Notes under the pieces: generated by a model
Databases searched by the model: none
What the model saw: only the letters and a program-made list of their open reading frames with translations
What the model was told of the DNA's origin: nothing
Shown: one piece after another, positions 21,867 through 33,990 of the stretch
How positions within the stretch are numbered: position 1 is the stretch's first letter
Layout: the number at the start of each line of letters is the position of its first letter
Assembly (NCBI GenBank): GCA_010645155.1
Contig: CM021312.1
Location: 3,257,888 to 3,321,887, forward strand
Direction: 5' to 3'
Origin: Tigriopus japonicus
Lineage: Eukaryota; Arthropoda; Copepoda; Harpacticoida; Harpacticidae
Length of the DNA stretch: 64,000 nt
Position numbers and translations under genes: made by a program

Positions 21867-22598
21867 AAGGGCTTTATTTGAACATGCATTGTCTGATTTC
21901 TAAAAAAGACAGCACAAAGATTAGTGTACTAGAGGAGCTAGCCATTGATAGATGGGTCTCCTTATCTCCATTACAGAGACTTGGCTTCGTCCATGAGTTT
22001 TAGACAAAGAATTAGATGTAGCTGGTTTTAGGCTAGTTCGATGTGAGAGAGTACGCCCTGAGAATCCCATTTTCCCACATAGGGGCGTATGTCTGTATGT
22101 CAGGAAAGACTTACATTTTAGTCATGTTCATAAGTCGAATGGAGAAGAAGAAGTTTTGATTTGCCACGTCAAGGCTCTTGATCTTACAAGTGTAACAAGG
22201 TATCAGCCACCTGCTTGTAGTTCTTCCTCATTTCTTTCGGCACTCGAATTTACACAGAAGGAGCTAGATCGAGAGGTTTGTTCTTGCCTCTTTGTGGTTG
22301 GTGGCTTCAATTTTCCGGCGAGCATTGTTGAGTGGGAGGTTAGTCCGGAGGGGTACATTCCCATTTCGAAATCAGCATCGCCGTTTTTCGAAAAATTAGA
22401 GGAATTTGCGATCTTGCATAATCTCGTATTGCAGCCAGAGCAGAGAGTGTTCTGGACTTAGTTTTTTCCAATGACCCTGATCTGATCCAGTATGTCCATG
22501 TTGCCCTATGTAGTCTTTCAGATCATCACATTCTTGAGATAGGGTCGACCATTACTCAAAAGCCGGCGAGCTCTAGAGTTAAACTTGCACAAAAGGTG
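21867..22598 (+). pseudogene. LINE family 1 endonuclease domain, copy 1
   Basis: Begins KGLYLNMHCLISKK and carries broken endonuclease motifs: the ETWLRP region is split by frameshift and stop near 22000, GVCLYVRKDL, VGGFNFP (Gly for the usual Asp of GDFN), and LSDHHILEI. Stops near 22005 and 22461. The equivalent domain in copy 2 is better preserved. Confidence 0.7.
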
Positions 22599-24856
22599 GG
22601 CGTGGCCAAGTTTAAGTTCAAAGATGAACACTGGCCCACTATAGTTGAAAGATTAGGCGAGTTGGACTTGATTTCCATTCTAAAGCAGGAACCATCAATA
22701 GATAAAGCTATAAATAAGCTTATTTCACTTTTTTACGAGGTTTGTTTGTCCAGTGGTATTCCAGAAATAGCGGCAAAGGGTAGGCCATTGTCTAGAATTC
22801 CAAAGGTTAGGAAGAAGTTGTTCAGACGGAGTTGTCAGCTTTCGAATAGACTTCGGCGCACTTCAAATCCAGTAGTTGTAGCTAGCCTCCAAAATAAATT
22901 GACCTTGGTTCAAGCTAAGATTAGGGCCTCCATTGATTCTGATCAGATGGAAAAGGAAAGTAGAGTGATCCAGGAGGTTAAGACTAATCCAAAGGCGTTT
23001 TTCTCGTTTGCAAATACAAAGAGAAAAATGAAGCATCCTGTAAGACCTTTTGAGTCGACGGTAAAACCGTCAATGATAGTGAGGTTATTGCCAATATGAT
23101 TGGAGATCAGTTCTCAAGTGTATTTTCAATTCCAAAAAGGGTGGACAGAGTAGGCCATGAGTGTAGCAATTTTATTGATGAGACTGGCATTGATAGTCAG
23201 TATAATCACCTGGAGGATTTGGTAGTCACAGATCAAGATGCTTTTGAGGCCATCAAGAGATTAAAGCTCTCGAGTTCTCTTGGACCTGATGGTGTGACAT
23301 CTCAGTTTCTGATGAAATGCTCACATTTTCTTGCCACAGTTTTCTCCTACTTGATGCGTTGCATCTTAGATCAGGGAAAGTTTCCCTCTTCTCTAAAAGT
23401 AGCTCATGTCGTTCCAATTTTTAATGGCGGAGAAAAGTCACTCCCTAGTAATTATAGGCCCATTTCTCTGACCTCCAGCGTTGCACAGGTTTTTGAGAAG
23501 ATTATGAAGTCCAAGCTTGTAGATTATTTGGAAGTACATGATTCAATTCCTTCTGGACAGCATGGGTTTCGAGCTCATTTTAGTACAGTAACCCAATTGG
23601 TTGATCATATTGAGCGAATCATTGAAGGGCTCGAAAGTCACGAGTCAGTTGATGTAGTCTATCTTGACTTTGCCAAGGCCTTTGATGAGGTAGATCATGG
23701 TCTTTTGCTCGATCAACTCAAAGAGTTTGGGATCCAGGGTAAGGTCCTGAATTGGATTGGTAGTTTTATGAGTGAAAGGAAGCAAATAGTCAAGGTTGAA
23801 GGATCATTTAGTGGCATGTATGATGTCAAGTCAGGTGTTCCACAAGGTTCAATCTTAGGTCCGCTCTTGTTTATTCTCTTTATTGCTCCTCTCCCAGAAG
23901 TTCAGAACAAAAGCCAGTATTTCTTCATACGCTGATGACACAAAATTAGTTTGTGGAAGGAATGGTCTGGACTCAAAATGTTTAATTGAGGACTTGGAAA
24001 AAGTCTACTCTTGGGTTGGTTAGATTATGGCATTGAACGGGATAAAATTCCGTACAATGACGTATAGGACGTCAAAATTAGATGTTCTGTTCAAAGACAA
24101 TGGAGGTTGTGATATTGAGCAGGTATCGTCCATGAGGGATTTGGGAGTTGAAGTCCAAGATGATGGAAAGTTTGATGAGCATATCCAGTTGAAAGTGGGG
24201 AAGGCATTTCAAACATGTGTCTGGATCTATCACACTTTAAAGTCCAGAGATAGTATTACGATGTAAGTATTTTTCTGTACAAGTAGATTGTTCAGCCGCA
24301 TCTTGAATATGCCTCACCCATTAGGGCTTCAATGAGTTCAGCAGGTTTGCAAAAGGTCGAGCAAGTCCAAAGATGTTTTACTTGGAACATCACAGGAATG
24401 AGAGAGCTCTCGTATTGGGAGAGGCTCAAGAAGTTAGGGCTGTACAGTACTCAGAGAAGGTATGAAAGGTATCTGATACTGTCTGTTTTCAAGAGCGTTC
24501 AAGGGCTCTGTCCTAACCCAGGATTTAAGATCAGTTGTAGCGATCGTAGAGGTTTTACGTGCGCTCTGAGAGCACCTCCAAATCCTAAGGAATCAAGGCT
24601 AATTCGAACAATGAAGTCCTCCTCTCTTCTTTATCGGGCTCCTTCATTGTTCAATTTTTTGCCTATTTGCCTTCGTCGGGAATATGTAGGAGCTGATCCT
24701 CCGACAGCATTTAAGGCAGGATTGGACAATTTTTTTAAAACAATTCCTGACCAACCTATTATACAAGGGTTGTATAGATCTGTCAACAGTAACTCATTGG
24801 TAGATCAAATTTTATATAAAACAGCAATGTGGCCAATTGATATTTTTCGATGCTAA
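22596..24856 (+). pseudogene. LINE family 1 reverse transcriptase, copy 1
   Basis: Runs in successive frames 22596-23099, 23096-23935, 24027-24266 and 24332-24856. Motifs in order: SSSLGPDGVTSQFL, NYRPISLTSSVAQVFEKI, DVVYLDFAKAFDEVDHGLL (motif A Asp), SGVPQGSILGPLLF, then YADDTKL after a frameshift near 23930, and the C-terminal VEQVQRCFTWNITG and RRYERYLIL. Each join is an indel or stop, so no full protein is made. Confidence 0.85.
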
Positions 24857-25689
24857 TTTCTGAAAATTAGCATTTTTTCAAGGGCAAAAGCATTGCAGAA
24901 TTTTGATTAGCATCGCTCAGATTTTTAGCATTTTTTAGCATTATTTGAAAGGCTCTGGAATCAACAAATTTTCCATAGCATTTTAACATTATTCTTTATA
25001 TTATATTATAGCACTTTTTGGAAAAAAAAATGCAATTTTGGACTTCAACGGTAGCTGGTTTTGACAGCTGAATTTGCCTACGTTCCTTGACTTAAAATAT
25101 ATAAATTGGAAGACTTGTGATCCTTATTTTCAAGTTGGTTCAACAGTACAGGTAACCAAATTCCTGCTTACAGGCTTTGTCTAGACAACTTGACAACGGG
25201 CACAAGGCATTACTTGTCTCAAAAAGGATTAGGTTTGTGATGGAACTACTACTACTACACCAACTACAGAAAAACAGCTTTTCAAACTTAGAATGGATAA
25301 ATCAGTGTTTCAGTGAAAAAACGGATCAAAAAGGGCTTCTAACCAAAACGTTTTTTGTTAAAAGTGGGCTTTTTTTAAATGAAAAGTAGCTGATCACAAA
25401 ATTCTTAACATGCAAAATTCACTTTGAAATTTAAAGTGTTGATGTGTTTGATGTTGAAAGATAACAAATTTTATAAAATAGGGAAAATAAGTTGCAAAGG
25501 TTTCTGAACCAAGAAATATTCAACTTTGGTGTGAAATTTCAGTCTTTAAAATGCATGTCTGCTTTTTGTTTTGATAGAGGCAAAAGTGAAATTGAAACAA
25601 AAAAGCACTTTTGGTTCATCTCTAGTTTCAATTCAATCTTTTTTTATGGATTTTTTTCTATCAATATGCGTAATGGATTACATGCAATT
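24857..25689. other. AT-rich stretch with TAGCATTTTT motifs
   Basis: No gene. TAGCATTTTT-like words recur near 24860-25010 and again near 34540-34620, which may mark a shared repeat. Confidence 0.4.
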
Positions 25690-25925
25690 GTTTAAATGAG
25701 ATTAGACATCCGGGGAGGATAAAGCCATTGGTGATAAAAACATCGGTCTGTTTGATTGCCATTGGTTAATGGGGTTGAATTTGCCGCCCGATAAAGTCCT
25801 TGAACATAGGGTTGGTCAGGAATGGTTGTTGAAAACTCGTCGAAGTGGGATTTGAAACTTAATAGTCGGTCAACCAATGTGAAGAATCGCCGTTATGTAG
25901 AAGGAAAGGGGTTTTTTTTTCGGAT
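25690..25925 (-). mobile_element. LINE family 1 tail-only fragment
   Basis: Encodes only the last LINE residues (TTIPDQPYVQGLYRAANS), the same end as the adjoining copy 2 and copy 1. It starts after a T-run on the plus strand (A-run on the minus) that probably ends copy 2. A strongly 5'-truncated insertion is likely. Confidence 0.7.
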
Positions 25926-27008
25926 TTTTAACCGATACACAGAATGTCATTCCATGTAAATGTCAGGAGAAGATAAAACCCGAGTGGGGAAAAGTTATGC
26001 CTGATAAAAGCATTGGTCTGTAAGGGAGTTAGAATTAGCGGCCCGATAAAGTCTTGAACATTGGGCTGGTCTGGGATAGTAGACAAAAAGTCGTCTAAAT
26101 GAGAATTAAAACTTAACAATAAGTCGTCTAATGGATAGATTCGTCGCAAAGATGAAGGAAGCAAGTTATACAGAGAACGAGCGCGATACAAAACAAAGTT
26201 AGATTTCATTGTCTTGATCATTTTCCTGTCTCCTGGTCTTGGCCTGGCTCTAACTTCGCATGTGATCCCTCTCCGGTCATTGTGGTTGAAAACAATGCCT
26301 GCATTGGGACAAAGGCCATGAATGCATTTAAAAACATAAATTATTAGATACCTCTCGTACCTACGTTGTAAGCTGTAAAGTGGTAGGGCTTTTAGCCTAT
26401 CCCAATAAGATAGGGTTTCCATTTTTCCACAAATTTTACGGGTAAAACTACGTTGGACTTTTTCAATCTTTTGAAGACCACCCGAGCTAACTGGTGCCCA
26501 AATGGGAGAAGCATACTCCAGATGCGGCTGCACAATGGATTTATCTTAAAAGTTCTGTAGATCCAGCCGTTTGTTTGAAATGCTGTTGTGACCTTGGCTT
26601 GAATATGATCATCGAATTTCCCCGTGTCTTGGATTTGAATCCCAAGATCTATGATCGAAGAAGCCCTTTCAATTTCATTACTTTTATCATCTTGATAAGC
26701 TAGTTCAGATTGCCCAAACGTCCATGACCCGGAACTTATTTCCATTCAGGCACATGTTATTGCTTTTGACCCAATTATAGACTCGTTCCAAATCGTCTTC
26801 CATCCCAATTGACAAGTGACCATTTCTTCCAAACCAAACACAGTTTTGTGTCGTCAGCGTAGGAGGATATAGAAGAATGTTTAGGGACGTTTTGGAGAGG
26901 AGCAATGAATATACGTAACAAAGAGTATGGGGCCCAAGATTGAGCCTTGTGGAACTCCTGAAGTAACATTCACACTTTGACCTAGAGTACCCTCAACTTT
27001 AACCTTTT
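25926..27008 (-). pseudogene. LINE family 1, copy 2, RT 3' half
   Basis: Minus-strand continuation of the copy split by element H. It starts at KVKVEGTLGQ and SGVPQGSILGP, then ISSYADDTKLC, and the C-terminal KIEKVQRSFTRKICG and RRYERYLII, ending in a short 3' tail. Frames change near 26880-26970 and 26500. The segment joins 31297-34000 at the empty site of element H. Confidence 0.85.
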
Positions 27009-27013
27009 GCTCT

Positions 27014-27133
27014 TGGAGTATGGGCGTGACATGAACGAGGACGGAGGACGAAAGATGTACACGTGTCGTAAAGATGAGAACAAGTGAGTATGTGTATTTG
27101 TTCAGCTGAGCATAGACATCAGACAATACTACA
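27014..27133 (-). repeat. 3' LTR of element H (120 bp)
   Basis: Matches 31162-31291 except for a few substitutions and a 10-bp deletion near its inner end. On the minus strand it starts TGTAGTATTG and ends CATACTCCA. Confidence 0.95.
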
Positions 27134-27144
27134 CCTCCCCCCTA
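27134..27144 (-). other. Polypurine tract of element H
   Basis: TAGGGGGGAGG on the minus strand, directly before the 3' LTR. Confidence 0.8.
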
Positions 27145-27317
27145 ATTATCGAAAAACGTGAAGATAAATAGGAAAAATACATAATAAAACATGCAAAAAC
27201 GATTTTCTCATGGATTCCGTCTTCCCTTGACTCGGTCTGTTGATATTTGAGAGTGGGCGCCCAATGAATGGTTGACTCTCGGTTCGAAGGATAATGTAAG
27301 GACTTTAATTCTTCTGG

Positions 27318-28226
27318 TCAAATATCAAACCGAACGTGGCGATTCCGGGGACTTCGGCGGCGCGGGATCAGTCCGGTGACTGTTGGGTGTGTGACGGGAG
27401 ATCGAACATGATTTTCTCCCTGGGCCATCTCCATCTCGTGGCCGTGAGCATCTTGGACGGCGGGGGCGAGTCGGAGAAAGCGCCGGTTGCCAATGAATTG
27501 TCCGGCTGGGGTGTTAATCGTGTAAGACCGGCCAGATTTTGATATTTCTCGCACGGTTCCCGCCCTGAAGGACCAAGTTTTGTCAATGGGGTGTTGAACG
27601 TGGACATGGTCGCCCACGTTTAACCTAGCCAATGCGTGTCTAGAGGCCGCGATCACTCTTCGCTCGTCGACGGCTCTTCTGGCCATCGCCACCTCACCGC
27701 GTAAATCCGGATGGAATTCCAATGAGCGCGCGCTCGGTAAGCGGGTTCGCAAATGTCGTCCAAAGAAACCCGCGGCGGGCGAATGTCCGTCCGCTCGGGG
27801 CGTCGAGCGCCATTCAAGCAATGCTTCGCGGAATTCGGCTCCATCCACCCCGTTCATCTTCTTAAGCAAGCCTTTGACCTGCTGCACGGCCGCCTCGACC
27901 AAACCATTGCTTCGGGGATTGTAGGGAGAACTAGTCTCGAACAGAATGCCGAAGTCGGTGCATAACTCACCAAACCTTTGACGAAACTGAGGTCCACCAT
28001 CACTTTTGATTAGACGAGGAAACCCAACCTCGTTAAACCATGTCCTCAATTTCTTCCAAACCGAGTCCGTCGAGGTTGAGTTCATCATCGCCACGAAAGG
28101 ATATCCGCTAAATCGATCCACCATGACTAAAAACGATTTCCCGCCCAAGTCGAACAAGTCAACGGAGACGGCTTCCATTGGTGCAGAAGCGACCTCAATT
28201 CCGGACAGGACGGGTTCTGCTGCTTG
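27318..28226 (-). pseudogene. Integrase core and C-terminus, element H
   Basis: Catalytic Asp in VSVDLFDLGG, second Asp in IKSDGGPQF, Glu in YNPRSNGLVEA, then a basic C-terminus with VGDHVHVQHP and RRSPRNRHVRF before the purine tract. 286 codons are open from the first ATG at 28178; the same frame runs up to the TAA at 28227. Confidence 0.85.
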
Positions 28227-28740
28227 TTAGGGTAAGGCTCTGACACAAACCGAACATCGACGAACCCAATGGTCGATTTCATTGGCCATGCCCGGCCAAT
28301 AGTATAGTTGTTTGGCCAATTCGGTCGTTTTCGTTATTCCAGAATGGGATAGGTGTAATAATTCCAAGATTTTCTTCCTGGCTGGTCGGGGAACGACCAA
28401 TCGTTGGCCTAGTAAGACTAGACCTTTTTCGGCCTCCTCGCCGATGCGTAGCTCATGGATGACCTCGCCATAAGGTGATAGAGTGCGCGGGAGTTGGTAA
28501 CCTCGCTCAATACAGTCCCTTAATTTGACATAGTCGTCGTCGGTGTTGTTGGCAATGACTGTAAAGGAGGGATCGAACTCTGAAATGGTCGCGCACAATG
28601 TGATTTCCAAAGTGGGGTCTGGGGCAAAAACGGGAAACCGGCTGAGAGCGTCGGCTATGAGGTGATTTTTCCCCGCTGACCATGTCACTGAGAACGAGAG
28701 TTGGTTCAGGTTTTCACAAAAACGCTGGAGACGTGAATTG
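28227..28740 (-). pseudogene. RNase H end and integrase finger, element H
   Basis: FSVTWSAGKNHLIADALSR closes RNase H. A linker follows, then the integrase finger LHLSHSGITKTTELAKQLY, YYWPGM and RRCSVC. The frame stops at TAA 28229-28227 and continues in the same frame in the core piece. Confidence 0.85.
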
Positions 28741-29534
28741 TTGAGAGGCTAATGGCTTTTCAAAGACACCGAGCAAAGGGCGATGGTCGGTTATGACCTC
28801 GAACTCCGGCATGCCGCGAAGGTAGTACGAGCATTTCTGAACTGCAAACCATATTGCACTCAATTCCAGTTCTATTGTGGCGTAGTTCTTCTGGGCTGGA
28901 GAAAGAGCGCAAGATCCACACTGAATGAAGCGGATTCTGCCCTTTCCATCAAGGGCCTTCTCTCTTTGTATTAAGGCGAATCCGAGGCCATGGAGGCGAG
29001 ATGCATCGGTCAGTAATTGTGTTTGGAGAGAGGGGTCAAAAGGGAGAACAACTGCCGGTGATGTCAATAATTCTTTTGCTTTGCAGAATTCAGACTCGTG
29101 CTCGGGAAGCCAGAGCCACGCAGACTTCCTCTTCAACAACTCACGCATTTTCACGGTTGCATGTTGTAGGTCGGGAATGAACGCGCCGAGTTGGTTCGCC
29201 AAACCGAGGAAGGACCGCAAGTGTGTCAGTGACTTTGGTGTGGGGAATTCACGCAAAGCCAACAATTTGGTTGGGTCGGGCCTCATCCCGGTAGAAGAGA
29301 CAAGAAACCCAGCAAACTTGACAGATTGTCCGATTTCAAATTTCTTGATAGAGAGTTTGATCCCGTTCTCCCTGCACCTCTGGATGATGATCTCCAACCT
29401 GTTTAACAGTTCCGGCAAGTTAACGGCTTGTACACATATGTCATCAATAATTTTGGCGATCCACTTTTTCCTCTTCAGATCCTCAAACGCCAAATCGGTC
29501 CTCAAACTAAACACATCGCCACTGCCCTTCCAGG
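28714..29534 (-). pseudogene. RT catalytic half and RNase H, element H
   Basis: Starts around SGDVFSLRTDLAFEDL, then KIIDDICVQ (catalytic Asp pair with Ile in the first place), LRSFLGLANQLGAFIPDL (thumb), LLTDASRLHGLGFAL and ITDHRPLLGVFEK (RNase H). It ends in a shifted frame near 28745; the original frame resumes downstream. The two one-base indels cancel in phase. Confidence 0.85.
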
Positions 29535-31022
29535 TGCGACCAAAGGGCGATATTTCCCATCAGGTAAAAGAAAGGCGCACAAATATGAGGACTCTTCATC
29601 AAGAGGATTTTGGAAGTATCCATGAACAGCGTCCAGTTTCGCAAACCAGCGAGATTCAGGCAGAATCTGATGCATGAGGTCGGGAACAGATGAGAAGGGA
29701 TGAACACTTCGCTTTGTAGCTTGATTCAGCTTTCTGTAATCAATCACCATTCTGACATTCCCGTCCAGTTTGGGCACAAAGTGGGCTGGTGCGCACCAAT
29801 CTGTGCTCTCTGGGCAACGAACCATCATTTTAGCCTGTATCAATTCCTGGCACAGTTTAGAAGCAGGCTGTTCATGGTGTATTGGAATGGATCTGGCAGT
29901 TGTAACGTGGTATGGTCTCACATTTTTACGCTCATCGAGCTCTATTCTCATAGGTCCGCCGGTCATGGAACCGGCGGCGTCACCCAAGGATGAAACCATC
30001 ACGTCGGCTGAGTTAAACAGAAATGTTCGCACCCGTTCTGCATTCCCATCAACTTTTTCCTCAATTCTTGCCATCGTTCTCTCAATATCCGCGATTTGGG
30101 CGTCCGAGAGCCGTTTCTTTGGCGGGCAAACGAAATCCTTTGACTTGATGTGCCTGTCATGTGTTGGCGGCTTTGTGTCGTTCACATTTACACCCGCTAT
30201 CATCGCAGTGCACTTATGAACGGCTGGGAAGTCGCTCGGGAGGATTCCCAAAGATATAAGGTCTTTCTTTCCGATCAATGCATCCACAATGTCCGGAGAG
30301 ACAATAGCGGAGATCGTGGTGTTAGGACCGTTCTTAGCTTGGCAACTAAAGTCAAACCTTCCAAGATTCCGGAGAGGGGTGCCATTTGCCGCGCTCAAAA
30401 CAGTCCGAGACGGGACCAGGTGGGTGGTTTGGGGGCATGCCGTTACGGGAATCACTGTAAAGGCTGCTCCGGAGTCGGGCAAGGCCTTGAGTGAGAACTT
30501 ATCATCCCCATCAACACACCTCACCACAATGAAATCCATTTCAGATGATCTTGAGCGGATGGTGTTGCACTTTGTGGTGGAAGGAGAGAGATTGACTTGC
30601 CCACTATGAAAGACTTCAGAAGATTCCCCGCGTCTTTTCTCTCTTGGACGGCCACGGGCTTCGGCAATATCAGTACCCAAAAATGATTGGATTAATGATG
30701 GCAATGATGGTGATGATGATGAGAACAATTTCTCCGTGTCCATAAGAAATATCGCGACCTCTGTGTACTTTGAAAAGTATTCGTCTGTGGCTATCGTCTT
30801 CTCGGTAAGAATTGACTTTTTATCGGCTTCATATTTTTGTTCGGCTGCGAAATCGTCGTACAAATCCATCATTTCGTTAATTTTCTTCTCCGCCTTGCCC
30901 AGGAGTAACCAGAGGCGATCTACATCCGCGCCTGGTCTGATAAGATCATAAATGAGATTGATCTTGGTCGAGATCTGCCATTTCCGGTTAGCCGTAATTT
31001 CTTTCAATCCCATCTTGAACAC
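29502..31022 (-). pseudogene. Short Gag, protease and RT start, element H
   Basis: 506-residue frame. The first 170 residues are charged and helical with a serine run, but have no CCHC knuckle, unlike A and B. The protease has ALPDSGAAFTVIP near residue 188. A linker (TGGPMRIEL) leads into RT with VRMVIDYRKLN and FAKLDAVHGYF (motif A Asp). The frame is lost near 29535 just before the RT catalytic box, where the next piece takes over in another frame. Confidence 0.85.
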
Positions 31023-31149
31023 GAACCTTGAACGTGACGTAGTCCAGAGGTGGAGACGGCGTGCTCTCTTTTGGACAAGAAGAGGAATGAAAGATGAGGT
31101 ATCGGAGGCAGAAGGTGGAACAGAGTGGAGGGGGCGTGGTTCAATGATT

Positions 31150-31161
31150 ATGAATGCGCCA
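31150..31161 (-). other. Primer binding site of element H
   Basis: TGGCGCATTCAT next to the LTR. The first seven bases match the other elements here; the rest does not, so tRNA choice is less certain. Confidence 0.6.
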
Positions 31162-31291
31162 TGGAGTATGGGCGTGACCTGAACGAGGACGGAGGACGAA
31201 AGATGGACACGTGTCGTAAAGATGAGAACAAGTGAGTATGTGTATTTGTTCAGCTGAGCATAGATATAGATCCGGATCAGACAATACTACA
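31162..31291 (-). repeat. 5' LTR of element H (130 bp)
   Basis: Partner of 27014-27133; the primer site follows directly inward. Confidence 0.95.
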
Positions 31292-31296
31292 GCTCT

Positions 31297-32379
31297 CTTC
31301 CAGTTATAAAATTACTGATCCATTGAAGTATTTTACCATGTATTCCTATGGTACATAAACGATTAAGTAGCAATCCGTGGTCCACCTTGTCAAAAGCTTT
31401 GGCAAAATCGAGGTAGATAACGTCAACGAATTCGTGCGTTTCCAACCCTTCTCTAACACTGCCAATGTGTGGAACCATTTGAGTCAAGGTACTGAAGTGA
31501 GCTCTAAAGCCATGTTGGTTTTGAGGTTAAATGTCATTTTGTTCAATGTAAGTCAAAAGTTTGGCTTTCGGAATTTTTTCCAAAACCTTGGCTATATATT
31601 TGACGTGAGGGATATTGGTCTGTAGTTTTCGGGCAAGGTTTTAACCCCACTTTTAAATAGAGGCACCACATGAGCCATCTTGAGTGACTTTGGAAACTCA
31701 TTATGGTCTAATGTTCGGCGCATGAGGTAACAAAAGATTGGAGCCAAGGTTTTGGAACATTTAAGTAGAAATTGAGCAGTGACGCCGTCCGGACCAGGAG
31801 AGCTTGAAACCTTGAGCTCCCGGATTGCTGGCCAGTCTTCTTGGTCTGTTACCGTAAAGCCACAGAGTTCAGCATACCCTTCAATTTCGCCCTTGCAATG
31901 AGATTGGCTTGCATGAGTATAACAGGGAACAGAGAAAACTTTCTTGAATTGTTCGTTCAACATGTTAGCTTGAGTTTCCGCGTTTGTTACCACAACTTTT
32001 CCGTCGTTAAAAGGGCCTACTCTAGGTTTGAATTTTCGCTTTGAGTTTGCATACGAATAAAAAGCCTTTGGATTAGTTTTCACTTCTTCTATTACTCGCT
32101 GCTCTTTACTTTGGTGCTCATTGTGTATGGATCGTTTTATCTCTATATCTAGGAGTTTTATATTGTGCACAATTTTGTCGGTGGATGTAAAGCCAGTTTC
32201 TCTTTTTTTAATCGAGCCGCTAGTTTGCATCTTTTCTTGAATAACTTCTTCTTGTACTTCGGGATTTGATGCGGCTGTGGAGGAGAACGCTTTTTAGGTA
32301 TGTTTAAGGTTAAACATATTTGGTCAAATATTGAAATCATTCGCGCTATGGCATCGACAACACTGGGTTCATGTTCCAT
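31297..32379 (-). pseudogene. LINE family 1 RT 5' half, copy 2
   Basis: Starts EPSVVDAIARMISIFDQICL, shifts frame near 32200, then VIEEVKTNPKAFYSYANSKR, SSSPGPDGVTAQFLLKCSK, NYRPISLTSN, a stop near 31580, and VDVIYLDFAKAFDKVDHGLL with the motif A Asp. It is cut at 31297 by element H. Confidence 0.85.
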
Positions 32380-33501
32380 TTAAAAAATCAGGTCTGACTT
32401 TTCTATGGCATCAGAAATGAGTGGCCAATGGTCGTCATGAAACCTAAACCTGTCAAGGCCAATTTTTGTCTTTTGAACTTGTCCACACACTGACTTGAAA
32501 GTTGAGGAGGTACAAATTTCAATCAGGTGTTGGTCGGATAGATTCGTTGGCGTTATTTTCACACCATTTACGAGTTCGTGATCGTTCGTTAATACAAGGT
32601 CCAAAATATTCTTCTGCCTTCGGGTCGACACCCCAACATGCTGACTTAAGCTATTTTGGAAGAAAAAGTCTTTGAATATATCATAAGAGTTTGAGGCAGC
32701 CTTTGGAATTGGGATGAACCCCATCTGACTAGACCTCCACTCATCTATAGTTTGAGGTAAATTGAAATCTCCTACCATCACCACATTTGTACACAGGGCT
32801 CTATCGAGCTCGTGGTCAATGAATTTCAACGCCTCGTGAAAACATGCAGGAGTACATGATGGAGGACGGTAAACGATTGTAATAGTCAAATCAAGAGATC
32901 TTACATGACAAATTAAGACTTCAACTTCACCATTAGACATCATGACATGCTCGCTTGTTAGATCTTTTTTCAAATATAAACAAACTCCGCCATGGGGAAA
33001 AATAGGATTTCTGGGTCTTTCTCGATCACAACGGATTATTGAAAATCACTTTATTGTGACTTCTTCGTCCAGAACTCCTGGTCTAAGCCAAGTTTCTGTT
33101 AATGCTATAAAGGAAAACGGTTTCAGAAGAGATAATTCTTCTAATGTCTTAATATTAGTCGTATTATTTTTAGAAATCAAGCACTGGACGTTAAGGTAAA
33201 GCCCCTTTAAGGAGAATTTGTCTGTTGTTGTAATTGTCATCATGGTCTGCACCATCCCTTCCAACCGTAAAAAATCCTGCCGAAGAACAAAGGTCTGTTG
33301 AGGCTCTAATTTGTTTGTGGCGTTTGCAAAAGGTCGCGTCTCTTTCAGTAAAGCCACGGGAGCAGTTGCGTACGTTCGATTTTGGATCGGAGTATGAAGT
33401 GGTGGAAACAGCTCGGGTTGGAATCGAAAGTTTGGAGGTGGTACAAGGAATTGAGGTTGTGGGACTACTCCATGATAACGTTTTCTTTGGGTCCCTTTCA
33501 A
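32380..33501 (-). pseudogene. LINE family 1 ORF1 end and endonuclease, copy 2
   Basis: Two frames (33501-33046 and 32973-32380). The first carries the proline-rich ORF1 end and LKGLYLNVQCLIS, then ALTETWLRPGV (catalytic Glu). The second has GVCLYLKKDL, IVYRPPSC, VGDFNLPQTIDEW (catalytic Asp-Asn) and LSDQHLIEI (Ser-Asp-His region). A frameshift lies near 33040 and a stop at 32380. This is the best-preserved endonuclease of the family here. Confidence 0.8.
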
Positions 33502-33990
33502 ATGAATTTTCTCACATTTCCTATTAATTATAGCAAGTCCTCGTTTCCATTGAAGCGAGGCACATATAGGGCTGAAAATAATTGCACCTTGTTTTGCAAC
33601 ATCCCCTTTTTGTTATATTTCCTGAGACCGAAATGGCTTAATTTGGGGCACCATTGAGGATGAGCTCCAAGGCAGCCATTATCTTTGTCTTTGCAAGTTT
33701 GCCTTCGGTGAGTTTTGCAAATATTCATCAGTTGATCCATACCAACCGACTCTCGGTTCATTTCACGATGATTGGTCGATGCTTGTTCCAAATGATGAGC
33801 ATCAATATGTTCAAGCTGAGATTGAGGGGGCTCATTATGGATTTGGGTTTCGACAAAGGCAGGGGACTTTATTTGCACTACGGCTACCAACGCCTCTATT
33901 ATAAATGGTTTGTTTATGAAGTTAATCTCTTTGCCCTGAATTACCAACTCGAGGCATTTCTTGGCTTCGTCGCCAACAGACAGAGACTAT
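33502..33990 (-). pseudogene. LINE family 1 ORF1, copy 2
   Basis: GDEAKKCLELV, then FIIEALVAVVQ, and the Cys/His region CKTHRRQTC and HPQWCPKLSHFGLRKYNKKG. The distal finger is frameshifted near 33600 and the frame is lost at 33528. Homologous to 20961-21866. Confidence 0.75.

Larger units (their letters stand above)
20930..24856 (+). mobile_element. LINE family 1, copy 1 (near full length, decayed)
   Basis: Two-ORF non-LTR retrotransposon: ORF1 with a Cys/His region (20961-21866), then apurinic-type endonuclease and reverse transcriptase up to 24856. The RT box is YADD and the layout resembles the Jockey/CR1 group. ORF2 carries at least six stops or frameshifts. The same family occurs at 25690-34000 and 38455-39010, both on the minus strand. 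Confidence 0.85.
27014..31291 (-). mobile_element. Element H: Ty3/gypsy retrotransposon inserted in LINE copy 2
   Basis: Complete boundaries: 3' LTR 27014-27133, purine tract 27134-27144, pol and gag pieces, PBS 31161-31150, 5' LTR 31162-31291. The target duplication GCTCT occurs at 27009-27013 and 31292-31296. The interrupted LINE reads continuously, in frame, across one GCTCT copy, which proves insertion after the LINE. Pol has two frameshifts and one stop. Gag is short and shows no zinc knuckle. The RT box is IIDD. Confidence 0.95.

Noticed and set aside
28925..30609. Plus-strand frames of 97-250 codons
   Set aside because: Antisense shadows of pol and gag of element H.
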